A stretch of 64,000 nt of DNA, from contig OZ257260.1 in the NCBI GenBank assembly GCA_965279735.1, positions 3,658,001-3,722,000 on the forward strand, read 5' to 3'. Positions 17,553 to 24,561 of the stretch are shown piece after piece. The position numbers were made by a program, and so were the translations under genes. How positions within the stretch are numbered: the first letter of the stretch is position 1; each line of letters starts with the position of its first letter. This stretch comes from CAIUGU01 sp965279735. GTDB taxonomy: Bacteria > Pseudomonadota > Gammaproteobacteria > Steroidobacterales > Steroidobacteraceae. The notes under the pieces are model-generated. The model had not been told where the DNA came from. It saw only the letters and a program-made list of their open reading frames with translations, and searched no databases.

Positions 17553-18580
17553 CCCCCATCTGCATATACGTCTGTGAACAGAATGTCCGTGGAGGTCGAC
17601 GGGGCAGCCTGGCACGCCTTGGTAGCGTCATCAACGATGACCCTGACCTCCGCATCGATCTTCGCCACGACTTCATCCGCAAAATCGAAATCCTTGAGCC
17701 GCTGCCGGTAGATCTTGAGCGGATCGCGCAGTTTCCAGCGCTCCAGTTCGCCTTCGGGGCGGTACTTCGCGGGATCCGCGCGGCTGTGGCCGGAATGACG
17801 GTACGTCAGGCACTCGATCATCGAAGGGCCTTCGCCGGCACGCGCCCTGGCGAAAGCGGTGCGCATCGTCCGGAAGACGACGTCGGCATCGTTGCCGTCG
17901 ATGACGATACGCTCAAGACCATAGGCCGATGCGCGATCTGCGGCCGGGTACTGCACCGGAATCACGTCGGCAATCGGCGTGTATTCCATGTACAGGTTGT
18001 TCTCGCACACGAAGATGACGGGCAGCTTCATGACGGCCGCGAAATTCAGGGCTTCATGAAAGGCACCGATATTCGTGGTGCCGTCGCCGAAGAAACAGAC
18101 GGACACATCGGAAGTGCCCTTGTACTGGGCTCGCCATGCTGCACCGCACGCAATCGGCAGATGCGCACCGATGATCGCGTAAGAGCCCATGACGCCGTGT
18201 TCGACGGAGGTCAGGTGCATGGAGCCGCCCTTGCCGCGCATCAGGCCGTTGTCACGGCCCATCAGCTCGCCGAGCACCTTTTCAACAGGCACGCCGCGGG
18301 CCAGAGTGTGGGCATGGCCGCGATAGGTGCAGAAAGAGAGGTCGCCGGGCTGCATCGCTGCGGCCACACCGGCGGCAACAGCTTCCTGGCCCAGGGAAAG
18401 ATGGCTCGTGCCCTTGATCTGGTTCTGCAGGAAGAGGTCGAAGGCCCGCTGTTCCGATTCGCGCAGCAGCACCTGCAGCCGGTACAGCTCGAGGCGTTTT
18501 TCCTCGCCTATATCGTCATTGGGAGTTGGGTCGTTGAGAAGCGGTGTACCCGCATCGGTGGCAGTGATTTTCTTTGCCAT
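17534..18580 (-). CDS. 2-oxoacid/acetoin dehydrogenase E1 alpha
   Basis: The ThDP-binding alpha subunit, 348 residues. The thiamine-diphosphate motif runs from GDGTTNIGAFHEALNFAAV to PVIFVCENN (about residues 165-195). The GKGGSMHLTSVEHGVMGSYA segment, phosphorylation-loop-like YRHSGHSRADPAKYRPEGE and SLGQEAVAAGVAAAM are all AcoA-like. It is the first gene of the minus-strand operon E1 alpha, E1 beta, aldehyde dehydrogenase, E2, M24. The promoter should lie in the 203-bp divergent gap before the YCII gene. Separate alpha and beta chains rule out the ordinary AceE-type pyruvate dehydrogenase. Confidence 0.93.
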   Translation of the reverse strand: MAKKITATDAGTPLLNDPTPNDDIGEEKRLELYRLQVLLRESEQRAFDLFLQNQIKGTSHLSLGQEAVAAGVAAAMQPGDLSFCTYRGHAHTLARGVPVEKVLGELMGRDNGLMRGKGGSMHLTSVEHGVMGSYAIIGAHLPIACGAAWRAQYKGTSDVSVCFFGDGTTNIGAFHEALNFAAVMKLPVIFVCENNLYMEYTPIADVIPVQYPAADRASAYGLERIVIDGNDADVVFRTMRTAFARARAGEGPSMIECLTYRHSGHSRADPAKYRPEGELERWKLRDPLKIYRQRLKDFDFADEVVAKIDAEVRVIVDDATKACQAAPSTSTDILFTDVYADGGWAWRN

Positions 18581-18783
18581 GGCTGATTTATTCCCCCGGA
18601 CACCGAATCTTCACCATTCAGATCAGGCCGGGGATTTGAGCACACCGGTCAGCCTGCAAGCAAGGCCGTTTTTCCATTAGGACAACTGATTTCTCATTAT
18701 GAATGTCATGTCGTACCATCGAAAAAGCGCGCCGACGCAGGAATTCGCATGCTGCAATGCATGAAAACAAGGGGAATCAAGCC
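18581..18783. other. Divergent promoter region of the dehydrogenase operon
   Basis: A 203-bp gap between the start of the E1 alpha operon (minus strand) and the YCII-domain gene (plus strand). No gene is supported. It is the likely site of control by the nearby IclR regulator, but I found no convincing operator palindrome by eye. Confidence 0.45.
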
Positions 18784-19068
18784 ATGCTGTTCATCATCTA
18801 CTGTCTCGACAAACCCGGCGCGGCCCCTACGCGAGCCACGACAATGCCGGCGCACCGGGAATACACGGCGGCTTGTCCCGACATCGTCCTGTCGGGTCCA
18901 ATCACTACCGACGATGGCAGCGAAGTGATCGGCAGCTTCTTCATGGTGGAGGCGGCTGATAGGGGTGCGGTCGAACGCTTTCAGCAAGGTGATCCCCTGT
19001 ACCGAGCGGGTATCTGGGCTTCGACCGACGTGCGAGCCTTTGCCAAGCGCGTCGACAATCGGAAATAG
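18784..19068 (+). CDS. YCII-domain protein
   Basis: A 94-residue single YCII domain (MLFIIYCLDKPGA ... HREYTAACPDIVLSGPITTDDG ... GSFFMVEAADRGAVERFQQGDP ... Y..GIW). Such domains adopt a ferredoxin-like fold; some act as muconolactone-isomerase-like or dehalogenase-associated enzymes, most have no known role. The conserved His of the fold (HREY) and Asp (GDP) are present. AAGGGGA 8 bp before ATG 18784 supports this start over the frame open from 18703. It lies beside the catabolic operon, divergent from E1 alpha and convergent with the IclR gene. Confidence 0.82.
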   Translation: MLFIIYCLDKPGAAPTRATTMPAHREYTAACPDIVLSGPITTDDGSEVIGSFFMVEAADRGAVERFQQGDPLYRAGIWASTDVRAFAKRVDNRK

Positions 19069-19085
19069 CGCCTGATCGCTTTGAG

Positions 19086-19982
19086 TCAGCGCTTCCGGCC
19101 GGCCTGCGCCGGGTCGAGGCCCAGCCTTTCGCTGATGAGCTGGGTGGCTTTGGTGAGTTCGGTCGCCGTCTTGCCGCCCCAGGCCACATCGAGCTCGTAG
19201 GTGTGTCCTACCGCGGTGGTCACGAAGACAACGTTGCCCCACATGTCGAAGACCGGTGAGGCGATCGCGCTGATGCCCTTTGTCATGTCGCCCCTTACCC
19301 GGGCGAGTCCCTCGCGCTCGCGAACGCCCTCCAGCACCTTGAGAAGGTGCGGAAAATCGAGGACATGGCCTTCCGCCCGGGGAGGCGATTCAGGCTGGTA
19401 TTCCAGCTTCCATTGCTTGGCCACCGCTGCTTCGTCGCGATAGGCGAGGAACACGCGGCCGGTGGCCGAATAGATGGCGGAAATCTGTGTGCCGAGCCGC
19501 GCCGTCAGGGGGCCGATGGCGCCACGGTCGTGCACGCTCACGACGACAGGGCTTTCCTCCGCCCAGACCGCCGCCCAGACGCTGGCATCGATGGCTGCGG
19601 AAAGCTTCCGGGTTTCCTGGAAGACGACATCGTGCTGGTCGAGGCGACGCATCGCGCGAACACCGAGGGCAAGGGCCGCTGGCCCAAGGTCGTATTCACC
19701 GCTGGCGCGTTCCTGCTTCACGAAGCCCTGGCGCTGGAGGCTGGCGAGATAACGATGCACGTTCCCCGGCAGCATGCCGAGGTGCGAGGAGAGTTCGCCG
19801 AGTGTCAGTTCGCCGTTGAAAGAGGCGATGGCCTTGAGGATGTGGCACGCCGTTTCTGCCGACTGGATGCCGCGCTGGGTAGATTGTTCGCGGTTCGCGC
19901 TGGTGCGCCGTTTCTTTTTTGTTGTGCCACTGTCCATTGCTGCCGCAATCATAGATAGGCGGGAAGCTGCGGACAACGTCAT
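19086..19982 (-). CDS. IclR family transcriptional regulator
   Basis: An N-terminal winged helix (about residues 38-95: QSAETACHILKAIASF, LTLGELSSHLGMLPGNVHRYLASL) precedes an IclR effector domain (about 110-285, including SATGRVFLAY and GDMTKGISAIASPVFD). 298 residues from ATG 19982; starts at 19952 or 19937 are possible because no strong ribosome-binding site is seen, and the first 35 residues are basic and probably disordered. IclR proteins commonly control adjacent catabolic operons, so the E1/E2/aldehyde dehydrogenase/M24 operon is the natural target. That is inference from position. Confidence 0.88.
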   Translation of the reverse strand: MTLSAASRLSMIAAAMDSGTTKKKRRTSANREQSTQRGIQSAETACHILKAIASFNGELTLGELSSHLGMLPGNVHRYLASLQRQGFVKQERASGEYDLGPAALALGVRAMRRLDQHDVVFQETRKLSAAIDASVWAAVWAEESPVVVSVHDRGAIGPLTARLGTQISAIYSATGRVFLAYRDEAAVAKQWKLEYQPESPPRAEGHVLDFPHLLKVLEGVREREGLARVRGDMTKGISAIASPVFDMWGNVVFVTTAVGHTYELDVAWGGKTATELTKATQLISERLGLDPAQAGRKR

Positions 19983-20017
19983 TCTGGATTCATTAGTTGT
20001 GGAGCCTCACAGCGCCA

Positions 20018-20047
20018 TTGCCGGGCCTCAAGCCCGCACCGTAGAAT
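20018..20047 (+). promoter_or_regulatory. Sigma-70-type promoter of tRNA-Gly
   Basis: TTGCCG (20018-20023), an 18-bp spacer and TAGAAT (20042-20047), ending 12 bp before the tRNA. A good -35/-10 match at the right place, read by eye. Confidence 0.55.
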
Positions 20048-20059
20048 CAGGGCGCGAAA

Positions 20060-20133
20060 GCGGGCGTCGTATAATGGTATTACCCATGCTTCCCAAGCAT
20101 GAGACGAGGGTTCGATTCCCTTCGCCCGCTCCA
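20060..20133 (+). tRNA. tRNA-Gly (anticodon CCC)
   Basis: A complete cloverleaf. Acceptor GCGGGCG pairs with CGCCCGC. D arm GTATAATGGTATTAC. Anticodon stem CATGC/GCATG encloses loop TTCCCAA, giving anticodon CCC for GGG codons. T arm GAGGGTTCGATTCCCTT. The CCA end is encoded (20131-20133). It stands alone. No integrase or attachment-site duplication follows the 3' end in this window. Confidence 0.97.
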
Positions 20134-20290
20134 GCCTCCCGCGAAAATCATTTTCCGCGCAGCCTCAGGCTCACATTGAAGGCATGCATCCGCGGCTGAT
20201 ACCCGATTGTCACGCCAACCTTCCGTCCTCATGACACTTCTTTACAAGATGAGCGGCGCTTTGCCCGTGTTGCTTGGTATAAAGAGTGTC
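20134..20290. other. Intergenic gap between tRNA-Gly and the original DUF4159 start
   Basis: 157 bp with no supported gene. A TATAAA at 20278-20283 resembles a -10 box but lacks a well-placed -35 and lies only 7 bp before the ATG at 20291. The operon promoter should be somewhere here, upstream of the inserted element. Confidence 0.4.
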
Positions 20291-20377
20291 ATGTCCACTC
20301 GTCGCGGCATACGGGTTAGGGAGCCTCGGATTGACCTATACACGCTCGCGACGGCGAGCCATTTCGTTCAGGGCTAG
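20291..20377 (+). pseudogene. Severed original 5' end of the DUF4159 gene
   Basis: ATG at 20291, preceded by AAGAG, opens MSTRRGIRV and then runs into the inserted element, stopping at TAG 20375-20377 after 28 codons. Removing the element, for example bases 20318-20612, joins MSTRRGIRV in frame to KIAAGVAVAGLCAVAWSQS. That makes a textbook signal peptide (basic n-region, hydrophobic core, small residues before the cleavage site). This strongly suggests that these 27 bases are the original start of the downstream gene. Confidence 0.65.
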
Positions 20378-20613
20378 GCGCGACGACCGCTGTGTACTCG
20401 ATGTACTCAAGGGAGGAGCAACACCGCCATGAACGAAATGGATCCCGTCCCGATTTAGGAATGAATTCATCATTTTATGGGTTGCGCCTCTAATCGCCAG
20501 CTGCGTCGTTATGGACTTTGCCCATATTCCCGATATGGCCTGCAGTCCATGCCTCGCATCAGGCGATTGGAGACGCAACGCGAACGTGTATAGGTCAATC
20601 CGAGGCTCCCTAA
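20316..20613. mobile_element. 298-bp palindromic MITE-like element with 29-bp TIRs
   Basis: Perfect 29-bp inverted repeats at 20316-20344 and 20585-20613 (TTAGGGAGCCTCGGATTGAC... and its complement); extended to 35 bp they match at 34 of 35. Inside are further nested inverted repeats: 12 bp perfect at 20359-20370/20430-20441, 16 of 18 at 20481-20498/20562-20579, ATGGACT/AGTCCAT at 20511-20517/20544-20550, CCATAT/ATATGG at 20522-20527/20533-20538, and the palindrome ATGAATTCAT at 20461-20470. No transposase is encoded; an 80-codon minus-strand open frame inside it (20336-20578) looks fortuitous. It is therefore a non-autonomous element or a large intergenic palindromic repeat. No clear target duplication was seen. 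Confidence 0.8.
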
Positions 20614-21368
20614 AGATTGCTGCCGGTGTCGCGGTGGCGGGACTGTGTGCGGTCGCCTGGTCCCAGTCGTCGCAGACATATCTATATGGCGACGGCCCGC
20701 TTGAGGCATCGGAGTTTCATTTCACGCGGCTGGCCTATCAGTCGGGCGACGGCAGGGGGTTCGGCCGGCGCGGGCGCTGGCTGACCGACTGGCCTGAAGC
20801 GGAGGAACATCTGCTCAGCGGCGTTCACCGGCTGACGAGGATCGAGGCAGGGAAACAGGGTCGCGCTGTCGCCGTGATGGATGACGAGCTCTTCGACTAT
20901 CCCTGGCTGTACGCGGTCGAGGTGGGGTATTGGTATCTGAACGATCAGGAAGCGGCGCGACTGCGTGACTACCTTGAGCGCGGCGGTTTCCTGATGGTGG
21001 ATGATTTTCACGGCACCGCCGAGTGGGCGGGGTTTGTCGAAAGCATGCAGCGGGTATTCCCGGATCGCGCCATCGTCGAGGTGCCGGAGAACGATCCCGT
21101 CATGCATGTGCTTTACGATCTGGACGAACGCGTGCAGATCCCCGGACTGGGCGCGCTCATGTCCGGACGAACCTACGAGAGGGATGGCAACGTGCCCCAC
21201 TGGCGGGGCATCTATGACGATCAGGGGCGACTCATGGTGATGATCGACTTCAACATGGATCTGGGCGACGCGTGGGAGCACGCCAATACGCCGTGGTATC
21301 CGGAGGAATACACCGCCAAGGCGTATCGCTACGGCATCAATTACATCATCTACTCCATGACGCACTGA
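20586..21368 (+). CDS. DUF4159 protein, 5' end rebuilt by the inserted element
   Basis: First gene of the MoxR/BatA-type operon. The mature part shows DUF4159 features: FHFTRLAYQSGDGRGFGRRG, the long LFDYPWLYAVEVGYWYLNDQ region, YLERGGFLMVDDFHGTAEWA and a C-terminal YPEEYTAKAYRYGINYIIY. The original start is cut off by the element (see 20291-20377). The present frame can start at GTG 20586 inside the right terminal repeat. This gives a new but plausible signal peptide (VYRSIRGSLKIAAGVAVAGL...) and 260 residues; an ATG at 20511, deeper in the element, would add 25 residues. It may be functional, mistargeted or dead. DUF4159 is related to glutamine-amidotransferase-like folds; its biochemical role is unknown. 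Probably exported. Confidence 0.75.
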   Translation: MYRSIRGSLKIAAGVAVAGLCAVAWSQSSQTYLYGDGPLEASEFHFTRLAYQSGDGRGFGRRGRWLTDWPEAEEHLLSGVHRLTRIEAGKQGRAVAVMDDELFDYPWLYAVEVGYWYLNDQEAARLRDYLERGGFLMVDDFHGTAEWAGFVESMQRVFPDRAIVEVPENDPVMHVLYDLDERVQIPGLGALMSGRTYERDGNVPHWRGIYDDQGRLMVMIDFNMDLGDAWEHANTPWYPEEYTAKAYRYGINYIIYSMTH

Positions 21369-21382
21369 TCCGCCGGCCCCGC

Positions 21383-23608
21383 ATGTTCGAGTGGCTGTTC
21401 AAGTTTCCGCGGGACGAATTCACACACGGCGAGTTCGTGTTCGCGAGCGCCTGGCCCCAGTGGGCGCTCTATGCCGCCTTCGCGCTCGGTGCGCTCGTCA
21501 TCCTCGGCCTGCTGCTTCGCCGTCGCGAACTCGGCCCGTTCAAGCTCGCAGCCATCGCATTGCTGCAACTCGCCATGCTGGCGCTGGCCCTCTTCATCGT
21601 GTGGGAGCCCTCGCTGGTTGTCAGGTCGCTGAAGACCGGTGACAACGCCATCGCCGTCATGCTCGATACCTCGGAGAGCATGGGATTTGCGGAAGGCGAG
21701 GTGTCGAGAATGCAGCAGGCGCAGGGCGCACTCGATTCCGATCCGTTCAAGCGCCTCGCGGCCGACTACAGCCTGCATCGATATGTGTTTGCGCGGGATG
21801 CTGCAGCCGTGGATGACTTCGCGGCACTTCCCGCTCCGGGCAATGAAACGGCGCTTGCCGATTCGTTGTTGCAGGTCCTGAGACAGGCACGCACCACGGC
21901 AGTCGGAGCTGTCGTCATTGTCAGCGATGGCGGTGACAACGCAGGGGTGCTCGACCAGAACCAGCTTGCCGAGATCGCGAGCCTCGGCATTCCGGTGCAT
22001 GCGATTGGCGTGGGACGCGAAAAAGTACCGGAGGATCTTGAGCTGCAGGATGTCCTCGCGCCGGACCGTACACTGCCGGGAACCACGTTGTCAGCGCGCG
22101 TCACGATTCGCCACGATGGTGAGGGCGTTGCCAGACTCAAGGTCTATGACGGCGACAACTTCCTGGCCTCGCGTGAAATCCAGCTGCCTGCCGATGGCAC
22201 CGTCACGACCGGCTTCATCGATTTCGGTCTGCTCGAGCCCGGCTACCGGGATCTCAATTTCTCGCTCGACGGCAAGGAGGGCGAGCACGAACTGCGCAAC
22301 AACGTGCGCTCGCGTGTCGTTGAAGTGCCGCAGGAGCCCTCGCGCATCCTGTATGTCGAAGGCGAGCCGCGCTGGGAATACAAGTTCATGCGCCGCGCAC
22401 TCGAGGATGACAGCAGCGTGCGCATCGTTTCGCTCCTGCGCGTGAGTCCGAACGGTTTTTATCGCCAGGGCATCGATGACCCCGAAGAGCTGGTGAAGGG
22501 CTTTCCCACCGATCCCAAGGTGCTTGATGCGTTCGATGCGCTGATCATCGGCAATGTCCAGGCCGCGTGGTTCACGCCGGAACAGCAGCAGATGATCGCG
22601 GATTTCGTGAGCGAGCGCGGTGGCAGCCTGCTGATGATCGCGGGCTCGAGTGGTCTCGGCGACGGCGGCTGGGGCAACTCCGTGGTCGGCGAGTTGTTGC
22701 CTGCCCAACTCAACACTACCGGGCCCACTTTCCATCGCGAGCGTGGACCCGTAGTGCTCACCGCCCGGGGCAGCCGTTCGCCCATGCTGAAGTTGAATGA
22801 CAACGATGCCGAGAACGGCAAGCTGTGGGGCAGTCTTCCCGATCTGGCCGACTACCAGACCCTCGGACCCTTGAAGCCCGCCGCGGTGAGTCTGCTCAAT
22901 GTGCGTGTGGGCGACAAGCAGCAGCCGTTGCTGGTCACTCAATTGTTCGGGCGCGGGCGCAGCTGGATTCTCGCGACTGGCGGTACATGGCGCTGGCAGA
23001 TGAGTCTGCCGGTCGAAGACCAGCGGCACGAAGCGTTCTGGCGACAGTTGGCGCGGGGCCTGGTGGCTGATACACCGGACCGCTTCGAGCTGACTGCACG
23101 TTCGCGCGGCGACCACGTGCTGTTGCGAGCCGAGATCCGCGACGAGACGTTCAAGCCGCAGCAGGGTGTAACGGTGACAGCCGTGGCAACCCCGCAGACC
23201 GGCGAACCGCTGACGGTGGATCTGCGGCCCTCCGCGGACCAGCCCGGTGTGTTCGAAGCGGATTTCGTGGCCGGACAATCCGGCCTGTACTCCGTGGAAG
23301 CGCTGGCCCGTCGGGGGGACCAGACGCTGGCCACGCATCGCATGGCAGTCCGCCACGAATCGGGCCGGGCTGAATATTTCTCGGTTCGCCAGAACCGGAC
23401 CCTGCTCGAACAGCTGGCCACGGCGACGGGTGGACGGTACTGGTCCGCCGATCAGCTCGAAGGCCTGCCCGAAGCAATCCGATATTCGGCGGCGGGTGTT
23501 ACCCAGCAGGAGATTCGGGCACTCTGGAACATGCCTGTGGTCTTCCTGCTGTTGCTGCTGCTGAAGGCCGGGGAATGGCTGCTGCGTCGCCGCTGGAGCG
23601 TAGTGTGA
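21383..23608 (+). CDS. Membrane-anchored von Willebrand factor A protein
   Basis: A 741-residue inner-membrane protein. Two N-terminal helices (WALYAAFALGALVILGLLL and a second ending IVWEPSLVV) are followed by a vWA domain with an intact MIDAS: AVMLDTSESMG (DxSxS) and VIVSDGGDNAG. A beta-rich middle and a ThuA/amidotransferase-like stretch (ILYVEGEPRWEYKFMRRAL ... DALIIGNVQAAWF ... GGSLLMIAGSSGLGDGGW) follow. One C-terminal helix (VVFLLLLLLKAGEWLL). Start at ATG 21383 chosen because the frame upstream lies over the DUF4159 end. It resembles BatA-like vWA proteins found beside MoxR ATPases. Presumed to bind a partner through a metal ion at the membrane. Confidence 0.85.
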   Translation: MFEWLFKFPRDEFTHGEFVFASAWPQWALYAAFALGALVILGLLLRRRELGPFKLAAIALLQLAMLALALFIVWEPSLVVRSLKTGDNAIAVMLDTSESMGFAEGEVSRMQQAQGALDSDPFKRLAADYSLHRYVFARDAAAVDDFAALPAPGNETALADSLLQVLRQARTTAVGAVVIVSDGGDNAGVLDQNQLAEIASLGIPVHAIGVGREKVPEDLELQDVLAPDRTLPGTTLSARVTIRHDGEGVARLKVYDGDNFLASREIQLPADGTVTTGFIDFGLLEPGYRDLNFSLDGKEGEHELRNNVRSRVVEVPQEPSRILYVEGEPRWEYKFMRRALEDDSSVRIVSLLRVSPNGFYRQGIDDPEELVKGFPTDPKVLDAFDALIIGNVQAAWFTPEQQQMIADFVSERGGSLLMIAGSSGLGDGGWGNSVVGELLPAQLNTTGPTFHRERGPVVLTARGSRSPMLKLNDNDAENGKLWGSLPDLADYQTLGPLKPAAVSLLNVRVGDKQQPLLVTQLFGRGRSWILATGGTWRWQMSLPVEDQRHEAFWRQLARGLVADTPDRFELTARSRGDHVLLRAEIRDETFKPQQGVTVTAVATPQTGEPLTVDLRPSADQPGVFEADFVAGQSGLYSVEALARRGDQTLATHRMAVRHESGRAEYFSVRQNRTLLEQLATATGGRYWSADQLEGLPEAIRYSAAGVTQQEIRALWNMPVVFLLLLLLKAGEWLLRRRWSVV

Positions 23609-23610
23609 AG

Positions 23611-24561
23611 ATGCGACTGACACTGCTGCTGATCGCTCTCTCGCTGACCCCGTTGTCGGCGTCCGCCGCCCTGTACGCCGTGATCGTCGAAGGCCTCGGT
23701 GGCGAAGCCCAGTACGCGGATGAATTCCACGAGCAGGTCGAGATCGTGAAGGCCGCCTCGCAGCCGCTGGCGGCGGGTGGCGAAATCCGACTCTTCGCGG
23801 GCGCGGGCGCTACTCGCGAAGCCGTGCAGGCGTACATCCGCACGTTGTCGAAGACTGTAAAGCGCGAAGACCGGGTGGCCGTGTATCTCATTGGCCACGG
23901 CAGCTTCGACGGGCAGGAATTCAAGTTCAACATGCCGGGCCCCGATCTCACGGGCCAGGATCTGGTGCGCCTTCTCGACAGCCTGCCGACCGAGAACCAG
24001 CTTCTCGTCAGCACGGGCAGTGCCAGCGGTTCGCTCGCGGACATCCTGAAGAAAGACTCCCGTGTCCTGATCACCGCGACACGCAGCGGCAACGAACGCA
24101 ATGCCACGCGCTTTGGCGGGGACTTCGCCGCGGCCTTCAAGGATCCCACGGCCGACACTGACAAGAGTGGCAGCGTCAGCGCGCAGGAGGCCTTTGATTT
24201 CGCGGCCCGTCGCGTCGAGGACTTCTTCAAGCAGGAAACCCGCATCGCGTCCGAGCATCCGCGCCTCGAGGGCACGCGCGCAGCGAGATTCACGGTAGCT
24301 CAGCTCGTGCCAGACAAGCCGGCCATCCAGTCCGCGAGTCCGGAGCGGCAGCAGCTCGCCGACCAGCGCGACAGTATCAACGCCCGCATCGAAGAGCTGC
24401 GTCTGCGCAAGGACCAGATGGAGGAAGCGGCTTACCTGGGAGAGCTGGAGAAGTTGCTGCTGGAACTCGCCACTGCCGAGGAGCAGATCGAAACGCTGGA
24501 TGGTGCCACGGGCCCATCGCCCGCCGCCGGTGAGGGAGTGCGGAATGAACCGCAGGGCTGA
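23611..24561 (+). CDS. Exported C13/caspase-like protein lacking the catalytic Cys
   Basis: 316 residues with signal peptide MRLTLLLIALSLTPLSASA. A caspase-hemoglobinase fold is suggested by VAVYLIGHGSFDGQEFKFN (the catalytic His-Gly of clan CD) and by QLLVSTGSASGSLADIL, where legumain-type enzymes have a Cys two residues before SGS; here that position is Ser. An FGGDFAAAF segment and a DTDKSGSVSAQEAF acidic loop resembling an EF-hand (about 175-190) follow, then a C-terminal coiled coil (about 245-300). Either a Ser variant or a non-catalytic scaffold; the change may be shared by the whole family. Two bases separate it from the vWA gene, and it overlaps the TPR gene by 17 bp. Confidence 0.75.
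   Translation: MRLTLLLIALSLTPLSASAALYAVIVEGLGGEAQYADEFHEQVEIVKAASQPLAAGGEIRLFAGAGATREAVQAYIRTLSKTVKREDRVAVYLIGHGSFDGQEFKFNMPGPDLTGQDLVRLLDSLPTENQLLVSTGSASGSLADILKKDSRVLITATRSGNERNATRFGGDFAAAFKDPTADTDKSGSVSAQEAFDFAARRVEDFFKQETRIASEHPRLEGTRAARFTVAQLVPDKPAIQSASPERQQLADQRDSINARIEELRLRKDQMEEAAYLGELEKLLLELATAEEQIETLDGATGPSPAAGEGVRNEPQG

Noticed and set aside
20060..20133. Genomic-island attachment at tRNA-Gly
   Set aside because: No integrase and no duplicated tRNA 3' end were found in the window, and the adjacent operon has ordinary composition.
20336..20578. 80-codon minus-strand frame inside the palindromic element
   Set aside because: Spans internal inverted repeats, no domain or ribosome-binding site, and ends within the terminal repeats; best explained as chance within a structured element.
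22091..23623. 510-codon minus-strand open frame
   Set aside because: Antisense to the vWA gene with its MIDAS motif; Gln/Arg-rich shadow frame.
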